A DNA stretch of 40,633 nt from Helochares maculicollis. Taxonomy: Eukaryota; Arthropoda; Insecta; Coleoptera; Hydrophilidae. Shown piece after piece: positions 10,086 through 21,900 of the stretch (its first letter is position 1; the number at the start of each line of letters is the position of its first letter). A program made the position numbers and the translations under genes. The stretch spans positions 1-40,633 of the forward strand of contig JAWQRO010000382.1 in NCBI GenBank assembly GCA_033557835.1. Direction: 5' to 3'. The notes below the pieces were generated by a model. It was given only the letters and a program-made list of their open reading frames with translations, searched no databases and was not told the DNA's origin.

Positions 10086-13000
10086 ATGTGGCAAAAAGAA
10101 ACAGTTGGAAGATATTTTTTGCTAACTTTTTATTTTGGAATAGTATTATGTGAAAATTTCGATTGTTCATCAACAATAACAGCAGAAAAATGTATAGATG
10201 TTACAGACAATTGCGAGGCTTGCCTTCGAGAAGATCCTTGTTGCGTTTGGTGTTATGATTTTGTAAGAATTTTAAACAAAGCGTCTTTTTAAAATAAATC
10301 TTTTCCTAGCAATTTTTAACTATGCGCACGTGTCACGTTTTCATGTTACTTAATTGTTTGGATACAATTTTTAAAAGAAACATAATGCAATCTAATCATT
10401 CGTCGTAAGATAAAAATTTCTTTGCTATTATAGCTCATTTCATTATCATAGTGTTATCATGATATAAGTTTTATATGGAGTTTTACATAGCAGGTGCACA
10501 AGTTTAAAATGTTCTTTTCATGCAAACTACGCAATTATTTCAGAAAAATGGTAAAATATTTTTTATTCAAAGTATTGGCCCTCGCTTTTTACATATTTTA
10601 TCCATCTCTCAGACAATTTATGGCTATCATTCTTAAAAAAAGCTTCAACTTCTATTGATATCCATTTACCGAGCCATTTTTGTACATCCTCGAAAGTCTT
10701 AAAGTGTTGCTCAGCCAGTGCGTACCCCATCGCTGAAAAGAGATGAGAATCAAAAAGCGCCAGGTCTGCTGAATAGGGCGGGTGGGGTAGGAGTTCCCAA
10801 CCAAGCAAAGAAATTGTTTGTCCGACCACTTTGGCTGAATGTGCAGGAGCGTTGTCATGCTGCAGAATCACTTTGCCCTATCTTCGAACCCATTTTGGGC
10901 ATTTTTTGATCAATGCGTGGCTTACATTGACCAATTGTTGTCGATAGAAGTATTAACTGTTTTTTTGCGTTTGAAAAGCTCGTAGTACACTACTCCCTTC
11001 TGATCCCACTATACACACAGCATTGTTTTCCTCCCAATACGATCCGGTTTTGTACTCGATGTTGATGGGTGTCCTGGCTTTACCTAAGATTTCTTACGTT
11101 TGGGATTCTCAAAATGTATCCATTTTTCATTGCGTTACAACCCAATACAAAAACCTTTTGAATCTTCCCCATGGCTCTCAGGCGATCGGAAATGGCTTGC
11201 TGGGTAACAGTCAACTGCTCCGTCATCAATTGTTATGTTTGTGTATCGTCTTCGTCTAATAATGCTTCAAACTTTTTTGGCCGATTTTCATGTTCTTTAT
11301 CAATAACATTGAAATCGCCACTTTTGAAACGTTGAAACCAGCGTTCACAAGTCTTGACAGTTGGAGCAAGATTGCCGTTAATCTCTCTACAAGAATTTGA
11401 TGAGTTTCTGATGTCTTTTTCTTTTGATTGAACAAGAAAATTATTATGTGCCGCAATTGTTTGTTACTTGGCTCAAAATTCTACATGTTTAATACGAAAA
11501 AGAAGTATGCTACTAACTCTTAAACAACTAAACGAATATGACGTTTTGTAGTGGCCAAAAAAATTTGGAGTGTCTCCACTCCACATTCTCATAACAATAT
11601 TTGTACTGCATAAAAGTACCTGCAATTAATAATATTAAAACTACAAACAGCTACATGCGATGCAAAAATAAAACAGAATTTTCATAATTTCGAGCTCAAA
11701 CGATACGATACAATTTTAAATGAAATCTCGATATGCATGCAAAATCTCAGCTATCGTAGGTCAAATATTTTTAAGCAATTTTAATTTTCAAATCTAATAT
11801 TTTGTACACTAGATATATAATTTTATAATAACGCTTAATTTTTCATTTGTTGTAAAAAGATTTTATATTATTAATTATTTTATACCCATCAGAATTAAAA
11901 AATTGAATTAAAATAAATTGTTGCAAAAAAAACAGATTCGAATGCCATTACGTTGGTGTTACGAAGGGGGTGTCATGACTACTGAGCCATTAAGTTTGCT
12001 TGTATTTGACATATGTTACTGAGATATTAAATGACAATAGTTATGTTTTTAATTTTGACTATTTTTGCTACTTTTTGGCGCGACAATCGAGTTAAAACAA
12101 TGCATAAGAGCGTTACGTCACGGTCATTCTTCATTCTGCAGCATCTGAGCCGAAAATATTGTAGAAAACATGCAATTTTTGTGATAAAAATTTTTGCTTA
12201 AAAATCCGTTTCTAGTAATTTTTTCACCTGGAAACTTCATATAGAAGATTTTTTTTATTGTTCTTTAAGCGTGTAATGAATTTCAAGTCATTAGCTTTAT
12301 TTAATCGCCTAGTTTACTTGAAAAAATGTCAAAACTGTGTAGGTAAACAGGTACTTCCGATGGTCCTACATGATTCAAAAGTTGATACAGATCTAAGTTT
12401 TTGCGATAATGGTCGTATACTAAATTTCACCGCTCCAGCTCAAAAGGTCTGACCGTTATCGTGTTTACATACACACACATACACACTCACACACACAGAC
12501 AGCAAGCCAAAAATCGACAAAATTGATTCAGGGGCACTCAAAACGTGGAGATACGTCAAAATCTCGAGGTCAAATTTTTTCATGATCCCACCTTCCCTTT
12601 AATATATTTCGTATAGTAATGTGGGAATGAAAAAATGGCGCTTTGGGTCCCAAAGATTACTTCAGTAGATTTCATGCGCCAGCTCTTGACAACAAAACGA
12701 TATTTTAAACTTGCGCACATAACAAAAACTTATCATTCAATAGCAAATAGAATAACATTTTTAAATTTAGCGATACGCGATATGTTTCACAACCTATTTG
12801 CTTTTTTATCCATTTAAATATGTAAGATAGATATGAACAACCAGTTCAAATAAAGGAGAAGTTTAAGTATAATCTAGTATTTCAACACTTGAAATTTAAT
12901 GTTTGGTAGGAGTATTAATTTTGAGAACATATAGTGAAGATTTGGTTATAAACGATCAAATAATAAAATACTCGCCGAAAATGATTAAATTTTTTTTAAA

Positions 13001-15675
13001 TCCTAGAATTTCAAAAGCCCTCGCTGCAACACAAAGGAAAACCACGTAAAGGAAAATTGCTCCAGCAATTACCTATACGAAATCCACTCAGATTTTCAAG
13101 TTACAAAGGATGAAGATTTTTCGGATCTCAAAGTCACCGGCGAAGACGTTCCTGCGATTCAAATTAAGCCTCAGCGACTCAAACTCAAAATTAAATATGG
13201 CGAACCAGTATCGTTCCAGATAAAGTACAAAGCCGCAGAAAACTACCCTTTAGACCTTTATTTTCTAGTCGACTTCACCCATTCAATGTGGCAGTATTTG
13301 AAAACAATTGAAAAGTTAGGAGAAGATCTAACCCAGTTTCTACATAAACTGACTAAAACTTTTAAGTTGGCTCTTGGATTTTACGCAGATAAAGTCACTA
13401 TGCCCTATTACTACACAGAACCAGCGTACTTGGATAATCCCTGTTTTAGTACAGGCTCTGTTTGCGAAAAAGGATTTGACTTTCGCCATATTTTGGATTT
13501 CACGAATGATGTGACCAAATTCATCGAGCGGGTAACTGTAAACAGAACTACAGCTAACGCGGACGATTTAGAGGGAGGGTTTGATGCTCTCATGCAAGTT
13601 TTAGCCTGCGAAGAAAGAATTAAGTGGCGTAAAAATTCCAGGAAGATGGTGCTCTTCGCTTTGGATGGTCTGATGCATACAGCTGGTGATGGCCGGTTAG
13701 GTGGGGTGATCAAAAAGAGCCCTGGGCAATGCTATTTGGACGATTATGGAGAATACTCCAAATCACTGGAGTACGATTATCCGTCTTTGGAAGAAATCTA
13801 TAGAAAACTTTTGGAGAAGAAGGTGAACACGTTCTTCGTTGTTAAAGGTGTGGAGAATTATTACAAACAAATTACAGCGCTGATTCCAGAAGTGACTAAT
13901 TTCGGGGTATTGGAAGAAAACAGTGAGAATGTCCTCGAACTTATCAAGGATGGTTACACTAAAGTGGTGAGAAGTTTGAAATTCTTACCTAAGTTCAATA
14001 GTAGTTTTTTGGAGCTGTCATCAAAGTCTAGTTGTAATAAACCTGAGTTTCTTCACCACTGGAACGAAACTCTATCTTGTGACAATGTAGAAATTGGTAG
14101 CGAGTACGTTTTTAACATGACTTTGAGTTTGAAGAGTGTGCCGTCAATCACGAATGATGTCTTTACAATTACAGAGCAGAATCTTCATGAGAGTCTTACT
14201 ATTGAGATAGAGTATGTTGGATTAAGTTGCCATTGCAAAGATGAAGTGACTAGTTTGGATTGTAACGGTAATGGCAATTATAAGTGTGGGAAATGCAACT
14301 GTTTGGATGGGTGGGGTGGCGCTAACTGCGAAATAGTTTGTGGGGAAAATTCATGCCGATTAATAAATGACAATTATACTTCAACAACTTGTTTTGGACG
14401 GTAAGTTGACGTTTATATAAACATATGAGTAGTATCAGTTTAAATAGATCACACATCAAGTTGGCGGCAAAGTTCGAATGAAAAAATTCGATACACATTA
14501 ATAATATTTGTAAAGGCTAAATCATCACTCGAGATTCGAGACTCATATCAAAAGGTATAGTCAAAACGGATTTAATACTAGTCAAACGAGAAATTCTGCT
14601 ACAATCGCAATACACATGTCGCGCTTTGCATAATATACAACATTATAAAACAAAGCACTCTTTAATTTTCAGAGGCTCTTGTGATAGAGAATCTTGTGGT
14701 TGTATTTGTGATCACCAGTGGTCTGGGAAATATTGCGAATATCCCCAATGCCCTAGAAAGGACGGTAAAGTTTGCAGTGGTTCAGCTAATGGAAAATGTG
14801 AAGAAGGAAAATGCAAATGTGCAACAGGATTTACAGGAGATGATTGCTCTTGCTCTGAATCTTTGGAGCAATGTACAGCTCACGGAAAAGTTTGTAATGG
14901 AGTTGGAGAATGCATTTGCGGAAAATGCAAGTGTAGAAAGATCGACGACATCGAATATTCAGGCAAGTTCTGCGAATGGTGTCCGGCATGTGAAGGATTT
15001 TGCAAGAAGTACTCCGATTGCGTCCTCGGTACATTCCAGGGGAAAAAGGAAAATTGCGCGACGAATGTACAAATTACAGAAATCAGCAGTGATAAAGTTT
15101 TAACTGGTAAGTTCTGATACTGATAATTAACTATAGTAGGATGGTAAATTTCATTGAATAGTACAATTGCATTGAATATAAAAAATCCTATGAAAAGTGG
15201 TTGTACAGAAAGAAATGCTAGATATAAATTATTTGTACTTAGCCTACGTAACTTTTGGATTAGTATTTTATTCATACTACGGGAAAAAGAATAGAAAAGA
15301 GTTCTCAAACATTAGCTATTGATTCTGTATTTGGTTGCAGAGCATAAATTATGCAAAGAGCGGTTTTACAGAAACGACGAAACCTGCGATTTGGAGTTCA
15401 ATTATGAACCGAAGAGTTCTACAACTGAGTTAAGATATAAAGTGGACTGTTGGAGGCCTGTGGGTGCAGGATTTTTAGCTTCTTTGGTTATCATAGTAAT
15501 TGTTGTATTCGGATTAATGATTATTATAATTTGGAAAGTACGAATAATTCGTCAGGATAAACGCGAATGGGCCAAATTCAACGAAAGAAAGAAGTTCGAG
15601 CAGTACGGCATGAATCCTCTTTACAACTCGCCCATCACTAAGTATGAAGTCCCTCGGTTTGAAAATGAAAACTAA
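10086..15675 (+). CDS. integrin beta subunit, insect beta-nu-like (four coding exons, 779 aa)
   Basis: Cell-surface adhesion receptor subunit that pairs with an alpha integrin. Coding exons are 10086-10262, 13007-14400, 14673-15106 and 15341-15675, all with GT-AG borders and matching phases (0, 2, 1). Exon 1 has a signal peptide (MWQKETVGRYFLLTFYFGIVLC) and most of a PSI domain (CEACLREDPCCVWCYDF), completed across the splice by NFKSPRC. Exon 2 carries the hybrid and beta-I domains. The MIDAS is D148-x-T150-x-S152; Asn243, Asp245, Glu248 and Asp279 fit conserved metal-site positions. It ends in the first I-EGF module. Exon 3 holds I-EGF 2-4 and the start of the beta-tail. Exon 4 holds the rest of the tail, one membrane helix (FLASLVIIVIVVFGLMIIII) and a cytoplasmic KREWAKFNERKKFEQYGMNPLY tail. 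The ADMIDAS Asp pair is Gln155-Tyr156, and the second NPxY is missing. Length fits beta-nu. Intron 1 (2.7 kb) holds a split mariner. Confidence 0.9.
10263..10489. other. start of integrin intron 1
   Basis: Intron sequence beginning with the GTAAGA donor that follows the PSI-domain codons. The ORF reading through it adds only nine codons before a stop, supporting the splice. Nothing else is visible before the mariner insertion. Confidence 0.6.
10563..11486 (-). pseudogene. Mos1-like mariner transposase, degraded (copy 2)
   Basis: The minus strand preserves the C-terminal third as an open frame (10563-10871: LQHDNAPAHSAK, PPYSADLALFDSHLF, FEDVQKW, SEGQYFE). The upstream two thirds survive only as fragments in shifting frames. 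The original ATG (11484-11486) remains, but codon 2 is TAG. The TGDEKW motif has become a frame-broken NEKW, losing the first catalytic Asp. Length is about 110 bases shorter than copy 1, so there are net deletions. The middle and third Asp positions remain. Non-functional. Confidence 0.88.
11554..12632. repeat. unidentified ~1.07-kb repeat inserted into a mariner
   Basis: The boundaries come from comparison with the uninterrupted mariner at 1877-3157. The insert starts near CCAAAAAAATTTGG and ends near TAGTAATG. It contains no long ORF. It has a small perfect stem (TGGAGTG-TCTC-CACTCCA, 11566-11583) near its left end, the phrase TTTTTGGCGCGACAATCGAG (12073-12092), and a CA-rich microsatellite (about 12468-12500). 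A further segment, ACGTGGAGATACGTCAAAAT (12543-12562), follows. The layout (CA-rich run, then a conserved GTCAAAAT segment near the end) resembles a family of non-coding repeats common in arthropod genomes; the name is unknown to me. Similar A-rich sequence at both junctions may be a target duplication of about 16 bp. Confidence 0.6.
12722..13006. other. end of integrin intron 1
   Basis: AT-rich intron tail ending in a T-rich run and TCCTAG before the second integrin exon at 13007. No other feature is seen. Confidence 0.6.
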
Positions 15676-16291
15676 CTTCGAATTTATATAAGCTGTTTTG
15701 CTAGGATAAATGTATATAACTATAAAGTGCCGCGGTTTGACCATTAAGAATTATTTCGAATTGCATTACGACTATTTATTGTATGTATTAAATAATTGTA
15801 CTATTATTGTATCATTTTGTATTACTATAATATGATGCTATTTTTATCTGTTTAAGATGAACACAATTTTCTAGAAAAATGTTGGCATATTTTCGAATTA
15901 AAGAGTGAACTAATAACGAAATAACAAAAGATTTTTGTATGTGTTGTTGAAAATATTTCACATTTCTGGCCTAAATTATACTATAAACTTACTTTTTTAC
16001 TTAGTCCCAAACACTGATGTACAAAAATACTTTTATTTTAATAAATCTTAATTTAAACTTAAGCACTTTTTAAATGTTAAAACAATGTTATCTAATTGCT
16101 CTATTACGAAAATACTTCGATGAATTAGTCATCTTGGTAATGATGAAGTCCTGCTGACTTAAGAAGCAAAACCGAAATAGAATATTCAGTTTAAGTCGCA
16201 CCCCCAAATAATCCAAACCCATGTTTTAGATATAAAATTTTGAATGTGGTACGGTGTTGCCTTGTTGTATGTGGATGGTTTTTGCTTTATG
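15676..16291. other. integrin 3' UTR and downstream spacer
   Basis: After the stop come AT-rich sequences with candidate polyadenylation hexamers: ATTAAA at about 15897-15902 and AATAAA at 16040-16045. The mRNA probably ends at one of these. The remainder up to the mariner at 16292 shows nothing further. Confidence 0.5.
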
Positions 16292-17529
16292 CGAGGTGTG
16301 TTCAATAAGTATCGCGAATTTTGAATTTTCGCGGGTTACGTATATTTGAATTTCGATTTTTTTGTGGCGATATTTTGGTACTCATGTCTCCCACTTATAC
16401 CATTTCGGCCATGTTCTGTTAATTGTTGGCAGCTGCTTTGCTTGCACGTGTTTTGGCTCGTCTTTGATTTTTACCTATTCAAAAAAATGGATCAAAGTAC
16501 CTGTATCAAATTTTGTATGAAAAACGAAATTAAGTGCGCGGATGCATTCCGAATGTTGACTGTGGCATACGGAGAAGCTACCTTGGACCGAAGCAACGTT
16601 TATCGGTGGTACAAAATGTTCTCAGAAGGCCGAGAAGATGTGAACGACGAGCACTTCAACAACAAACGAAAAAATTGATGAAGTGAAGAAAATGGTATTA
16701 GCCAATCGTCGAATCACCGTAAGAGCAGTTGCTGAGAACTTAGACATATCGATTGGCTCGTGCCATTCGATTTTTATCAATGATTTGCTCATTTTCGACT
16801 AAAAACGGCTTCGGATGAAAATTGCTAATGAGCCGTTGGACTCTGTCCGCGACGACTCAAATTTTCTCCAGAGGGTCATAACTGGTGACGAATCGTGGGT
16901 TTATGGTTATGACGTGGAAACCAAAGCACAGTCATCTCAATGGAAGCTGCCGCACCACCACCAAGACCGAAAAAAGCGCGCCAAATGCGGTCGACTGTGA
17001 AAGTTTTGCTTACCGTTTTCTTCGATTGCAGGGGCGTGGTGCATCGTGAGATCTTGCCCCAAGATAGCACGGTCAATAAGGAATATTACCTGCAAGTTAT
17101 TCGCAATTTGCGTGAAGCAATCCGCCAGAAACGCCCGGATTTGTGGAAGAACAAAAATTGGCTTTTGCACCACGATAATGTCCCTGCTCACACATCGTTT
17201 TGGCCAAAAACAACAGACTAATGATGCCGCAGCAATCATATTCCCCAGATCTGGCCCCCTGTGACTTTTTCTTGTTCTCGAAACTAAAGAGGCCCATGAA
17301 AGGACGACGCTATGCTAATATTGACGAGATAAAGATGGCATCGAACGAGGAGCTGAACAAGATATAGGAAAACGATTTATTTAAGTGCTTCGAAGATTGG
17401 AAAAAACGTTGGCACAAGTGTATTATATTTCATAGGGATTACTTTGAAGGGGACAAAATAGATATTCATGAATAAATAAATAGTTTTTGAAAAAACACAA
17501 AATTCGCGATAGTTTTTGAACACACCTCG
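16292..17529 (+). mobile_element. full-length, decayed mariner (third lineage)
   Basis: The element is 1,238 bp. The left end reads CGAGGTGTGTTCAATAAGTA then TCGCGAATTTTG. The right end in reverse reads CGAGGTGTGTTCAAAAACTA then TCGCGAATTTTG. Both flanks carry TATG (16288-16291 and 17530-17533), one TA of which would be the usual duplication. It lies about 600 bp downstream of the integrin stop in the same orientation. Termini and protein differ from the other mariners here. Confidence 0.9.
16487..17475 (+). pseudogene. mariner transposase (SETMAR-like type), frameshifted
   Basis: The ATG at 16487 opens MDQSTCIKFCMKNEIKCADA, then YRWYKMFSEGREDV. The RSGRP linker region has been deleted and the frame changes near 16665. 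Next come EKIDEVKKMVLANRRITVRA, a TAA near 16800, and FLQRVITGDESWVYGYD. A second frame change follows near QWKLPH (about 16945), then the open stretch through LLHHDNVPAHTS. A third frame change lies near 17200, then SYSPDLAPCDFFLF, an in-frame TAG near 17366, and FEDWKKRWHKCI..DYFEGD. All three catalytic Asp survive, so decay is by frame damage, not active-site loss. Confidence 0.9.
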
Positions 17530-18540
17530 TATGCCGTTGGTGATTTAGATCCAATCTGGCTGGCAAAATATATGACTGATTTACCTTCGAAGATAGACTC
17601 GATTGGTTTCGCCACTAACGTGTTTATTGTTTTCGATTTTTAGTGTTTCAATGGCTAGTTATTGATATTTGACAAAATAGCGAAGTCATGCATGGGGCCG
17701 CATGTCACAGCCATGAACATATTCTTAGTAACTAAGCACTTGCGTTTATAAGATCTTGTAGGTCTTTACTCAGCAAGAAGGACATTATACAATTGTTTTA
17801 TTTGCTATTTATCTATTAAATGCATCGGTTTTTAAATTTTGCTAGATAGAAATTTTATATTTGCTATTTGTTTTAAAGTTTTGTCTGCGCATTCTACACT
17901 TTTTCATGATCTTACATGCTTTTATACTCTAATTTTTCGTTTTTTGCGTTCTGATTCTACTTTGTTCTTCAGATTCTGACACGTTTCATTGTAGCTCATC
18001 AATAGCCTGAAACTTTCAAAAATACTTCATTTTTATTTATTGTATTATTATATTCTTTATTCTTTAATTTCTCAATGAATCTTGTCGACATTCTAAATTA
18101 TAAAAGTAATGTTTTATTTTACATCTTGAATTTAAGTATTTTATTCTTGAAGGCTATACTAAAGGAACAGTCTAGTGAACTATTCTTATGTTTCAAAAAG
18201 ACTCTTACGCTTTTGATTTGCTACGTTGTTACAAGAAATTTAAAGAAGACTTATAATACCTGATATATTTTTCTCTGCAATTTACCGAACTTCAAAAAAA
18301 TCAGTGGTTTTCTGCATGTATCGCATCGGTCGCAGACTATATGAGAAACTTAAAACAAATTCATACTGTTTTAAATTTTCTACGCCTACTATCCCTTCGA
18401 ATCTATTCATACGTTGTATATTTTTTTGATGTTCAATATTATACACTAAAAGAAAGTGAGTGTTGGCCAATTTTGAACACAGTACAGTATGCGCCAAGAA
18501 AATAGAGCGCTCGATGCGATGGCGTAAGGATAACACCACA
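17530..18540. other. AT-rich non-coding stretch
   Basis: No gene, repeat pair or RNA recognised. Short ORFs here (for example 18075-18263) look random. Confidence 0.45.
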
Positions 18541-18990
18541 GCTTCATCTCGCGTCCTATAGTCCTGAAGTTATCATAGAGTAAGGTCCATGGCATTTATA
18601 ATCTATTTATTGCAAAGAGCCTATTTATCGCAGCGAACCCGGCAGGCATACCTCGCTGTGCATTCTTTATTTGGAATGCATTAATGCTAAAAGGTTTCTT
18701 TAAGGCCATTTGACTACATCGGAGACGAGAGAGGCCCAACTGCGACTAGGCTGGGGCGTGATAACATTACAGCTCTTTAAGTACGTGTAATGTCAGCTCA
18801 AAGAGCACCGGAGGGTGTGGAGAAACTGAGTTACTGTGGCATGCACACGTCGTCGTCGGTCGGCCGTTTCGAATTCGATTACATAGACAGCACACATGCA
18901 AACCAACTACTCAGGTATTATAAATTAGTTGAGCATGTATTGGTTACTAATTATATCGATGATGGAGAAGGTTTAAGGTGAAAATTCATA
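18541..18990. promoter_or_regulatory. GC-balanced island, possible regulatory element
   Basis: Composition changes sharply from the AT-rich flanks, with segments such as CGCAGCGAACCCGGCAGGCA (18630-18649) and ACGTCGTCGTCGGTCGGCCG (18847-18866). An ORF of 63 codons (18790-18981) lies in it, but with no motif and no splice context. Such islands in insect gene deserts are often conserved enhancers. That is inference; no target is identifiable. Confidence 0.3.
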
Positions 18991-21900
18991 GAAAAGATTG
19001 CAAGAACAACGCAGAGATGCCATGAAAAACGAAAAATAACCGGCAGGTAAGACATTTTTATAGAAATTGGCAAGATGAAATGCAAAGAAAGATCGAGTTG
19101 CGGGAAGAGAAAATTATTTAAAAAATTAAGTATAAGCAAAATGAAATGAAATTGAGGTAAAATGCACTTAAGTGATAAATGACACCTCATTATAGAAACA
19201 GCAAAATTTATTGAGAGTGAAGTTGATTACCTTAATCTAATAATAAGGTGAACATTAAGAGTTTTCCGCATCAAATATGGAATCTATGTTAATTAAGACC
19301 GTGTAAAGTCAAGATTAAAATGCGCAGACCTAAATTAAAGAGACGCGAGTTGTGCATTGTGCATAAATATTAGTTGTGCATTGATACCGAGCACGGAGCC
19401 AAGTTGTCAGGCATTAATTAAAATCATATAAAACTTTGTTACTTACTTTCTAAGTAGCGTGACTTGCCTTTTATAGAAGACTATTATAAATTATTTGCAG
19501 GAAATATATCAATGTGCAATAGCTATGATGGTTCGCTTTTAGCTTGACCTGTTAATTTAGTTACAATAGGTAGCTCCCAACAGAAGAAGAAGGCCGTATA
19601 TGCTAAATAGAAAGGGCGAAAATATTTTTATAATATTACAAATTAATTTGGACAGTCTTCAATAAACGCTTTGCAATATATTTTGAAACGAGAAACCAAT
19701 AAAACATATACCCGAGAAATAGATTTTGGAATCAGGTAAACAGTTAAGCAATTCATTGTATAGACAACACCTAAGTAATTTACCCAACAGTCAACAGTGC
19801 ATAAAGTGTAATAAAATACAGCAGGGCCCAAAACTCATAAAAGCGATAAACAGCCTCCTTACTCGGAATCCCGAATTAATTCAACGATTAAATTTGCATC
19901 TTAAGGCAGCAAATTATTTATTCTGTAAGTTGGTGTTATGCAAAATTTTAAAATATGTTCCCATGCCAGGCGATGGCGGTTTGCGATGTTCCCAAAATTA
20001 TGTTTCGCCCTCGAGAATCGAATCAAAGAACGCTAAACGAATAAAAAGTAGATGTTTGGGCATTTGTGCGGCCGTGCGCGCATGTTGCTGCATCATTTAA
20101 TTATGGGCTCTTGATGGTCGACTTCTCACAAAGAAGGTGCTGGCTGGCTTTTATGCCAGTCTTAATGCCATTTATAGCTTGTCAGTGGAATTAAGATATA
20201 CTATTCGCTCATTTATATTAATATTAATGATTAACAATGCGAACGCTGCGACTCTGATAAAAGTACGCACTGACTGAGCTTCGACTTAAATTGGATGGTT
20301 ATTGAGATGTTAATAAATCTTGTGTTTGTGATTGACAGCTCGGATACTGCAGTTGTATTGCTTTGTTTATCAATGTTGAAAGGTGAAATATGCGTAAAGA
20401 ACTCGGTCGTAATTGAAGCTCTTAACGTGGGTGACTTTACCTTTGGATTTAACATCTGTCTGCGAAAGATCAAAGCCAGAGTAGAGCAACTAGCAACCAG
20501 ATGCTATCACTGTGTGCCTAAGGCTTATCAAACCACGTATTTCACATCTTCTGTGTCAATATTGTCGCTGCTGGATGGTTCGAGGAAACATTTGCTTATC
20601 TCCTCGAAGGATGATGCTTCCGGGTTACGGGAATCCCAAGAAATAGCGCCGTTCCTAATACAATGGCTTTGTTGTTTGGCTTTTGGAGAGCGGCTGCGCT
20701 TGTATTTTGCACAATCTCCTTTGGTTTCTATCACATTGATACGGTTTTACCTCGTTGACAAGTTTTTTTCCACTTAAACACTTCATGGGAACAGAAGCAA
20801 GTGCTAATTTTAAAAATTAGACTACCTGCTCTTGCTTATTTACAGTTGTTTTTGTTTCATCTTCACGTTGTTATTTTAAGGCAATTCACTCTCCGCCACA
20901 CGGTGGGTAATAAGCAATCATCATTTTTCAAAACAGGATTATTAATGAACCTTCAAGTCTTCTTGTTGTTCTTTTTATTGAATTATAGTTTACTTAGGTA
21001 AACTGGCTTTTTAAATTCATTTTCACGGCTGGGCTGGTACTTATCGATTTTAGACCGAGGTTTGATTACCCTTTCCATGTAAAATGTTTGCAAAATCCAT
21101 CAGCGACAAAGAAAATAGAGTCGACATTCGTTTTGTTCCGCTGATAATAAATAAGTCTGCGGTAATTGTTACAAATTTCCTGCGTTACACCTATAAATTT
21201 CATGCTTTGACTGAGACAGAGTTTAGCCCTCGTGGAGTTGCTCTTGGGCAGATGGAAAGAATTTGCAAGGTAAGACACGTTGCTATACAGTTCTAAGAAA
21301 ATTTATTGAAACATGGCTGATACAAAGAAATCTTCAAAGTGCTTACATAAATGAAAAGTTATATCTATAGTTTCAATGTGCTAAATATAATGTTAAGAAT
21401 GTCTAATTGTAGTTTCCATTAATTCTTCTTGCTTTCTCAGTAATCGAAGTCTAATGCTCAGTTGGCCCTTTCTGTGTTTAGTTGTATTTAATTGCAAGGT
21501 GAGTGCCAGACTGGTCATTCATGCACCTCTTACAATACAGCAAATAAAACTAAGAAAAGAAGAAGTTACTTGTAATGAAGTTGCGATTTTACAAAGGCTG
21601 AAATGAAGAGAATGTCGATTGTAACGAGTATAGAGCTATAAAAGCCTACACTCCTTGGCTAGATTGAGAATGGTATAATAAAACCGACGTTAATGTCTTT
21701 ATGCTATGTTTAAACAATAAACATCTATAAATTGCTTTAGAACTTATCTATTTCTTCATGCTTCACCTCTCGTCCCTTGTGTTTAACTACATAGCATTAC
21801 TAAAATAGTTTGCGATACTACGTATGAAAGTTATGTCATGAAAAAGATTTTTTATGCCTTGAAACAACATATTCGTAAGAAGGGACACAGCACAGCACAC

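Larger units (their letters stand above)
10490..12721 (-). mobile_element. Mos1-like mariner (copy 2), split by a ~1.07-kb insertion, in integrin intron 1
   Basis: The left end at 10491 reads CAGGTGCACAAGTTTAAAATG, matching the inverted repeat of the element at 1877-3157. The other end, 12635-12720, matches the first ~85 bp of that element in reverse, including ATTTTAAACTTGCGCAC. The body 10563-11553 is homologous to the same element. Between about 11554 and 12630, unrelated DNA interrupts the leader at the GTAGTGG position. The two mariner parts therefore form one copy broken by a later insertion. It is antisense to the host gene. The extreme right end has lost the CCTG-equivalent. Confidence 0.85.

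Noticed and set aside
12468..12500. CA microsatellite as an independent feature
   Set aside because: It is part of the repeat inserted into mariner copy 2, so it is described there.
14681..15103. Second plus-strand frame over integrin exon 3
   Set aside because: It overlaps the I-EGF frame and lacks the cysteine pattern; a frame shadow.
14880..15308. Minus-strand ORF of 142 codons opposite integrin exon 3
   Set aside because: It is a shadow of the cysteine-rich coding strand; the plus frame has clear I-EGF modules and splice sites.
19726..20100. 124-codon plus-strand ORF
   Set aside because: No motif or homologue recognised, ends in a Cys-rich run by chance; no promoter or splice evidence.
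20295..20777. 160-codon plus-strand ORF
   Set aside because: Residue composition is patternless, there is no domain or splice context, and stop-free length is expected from the higher GC content here.
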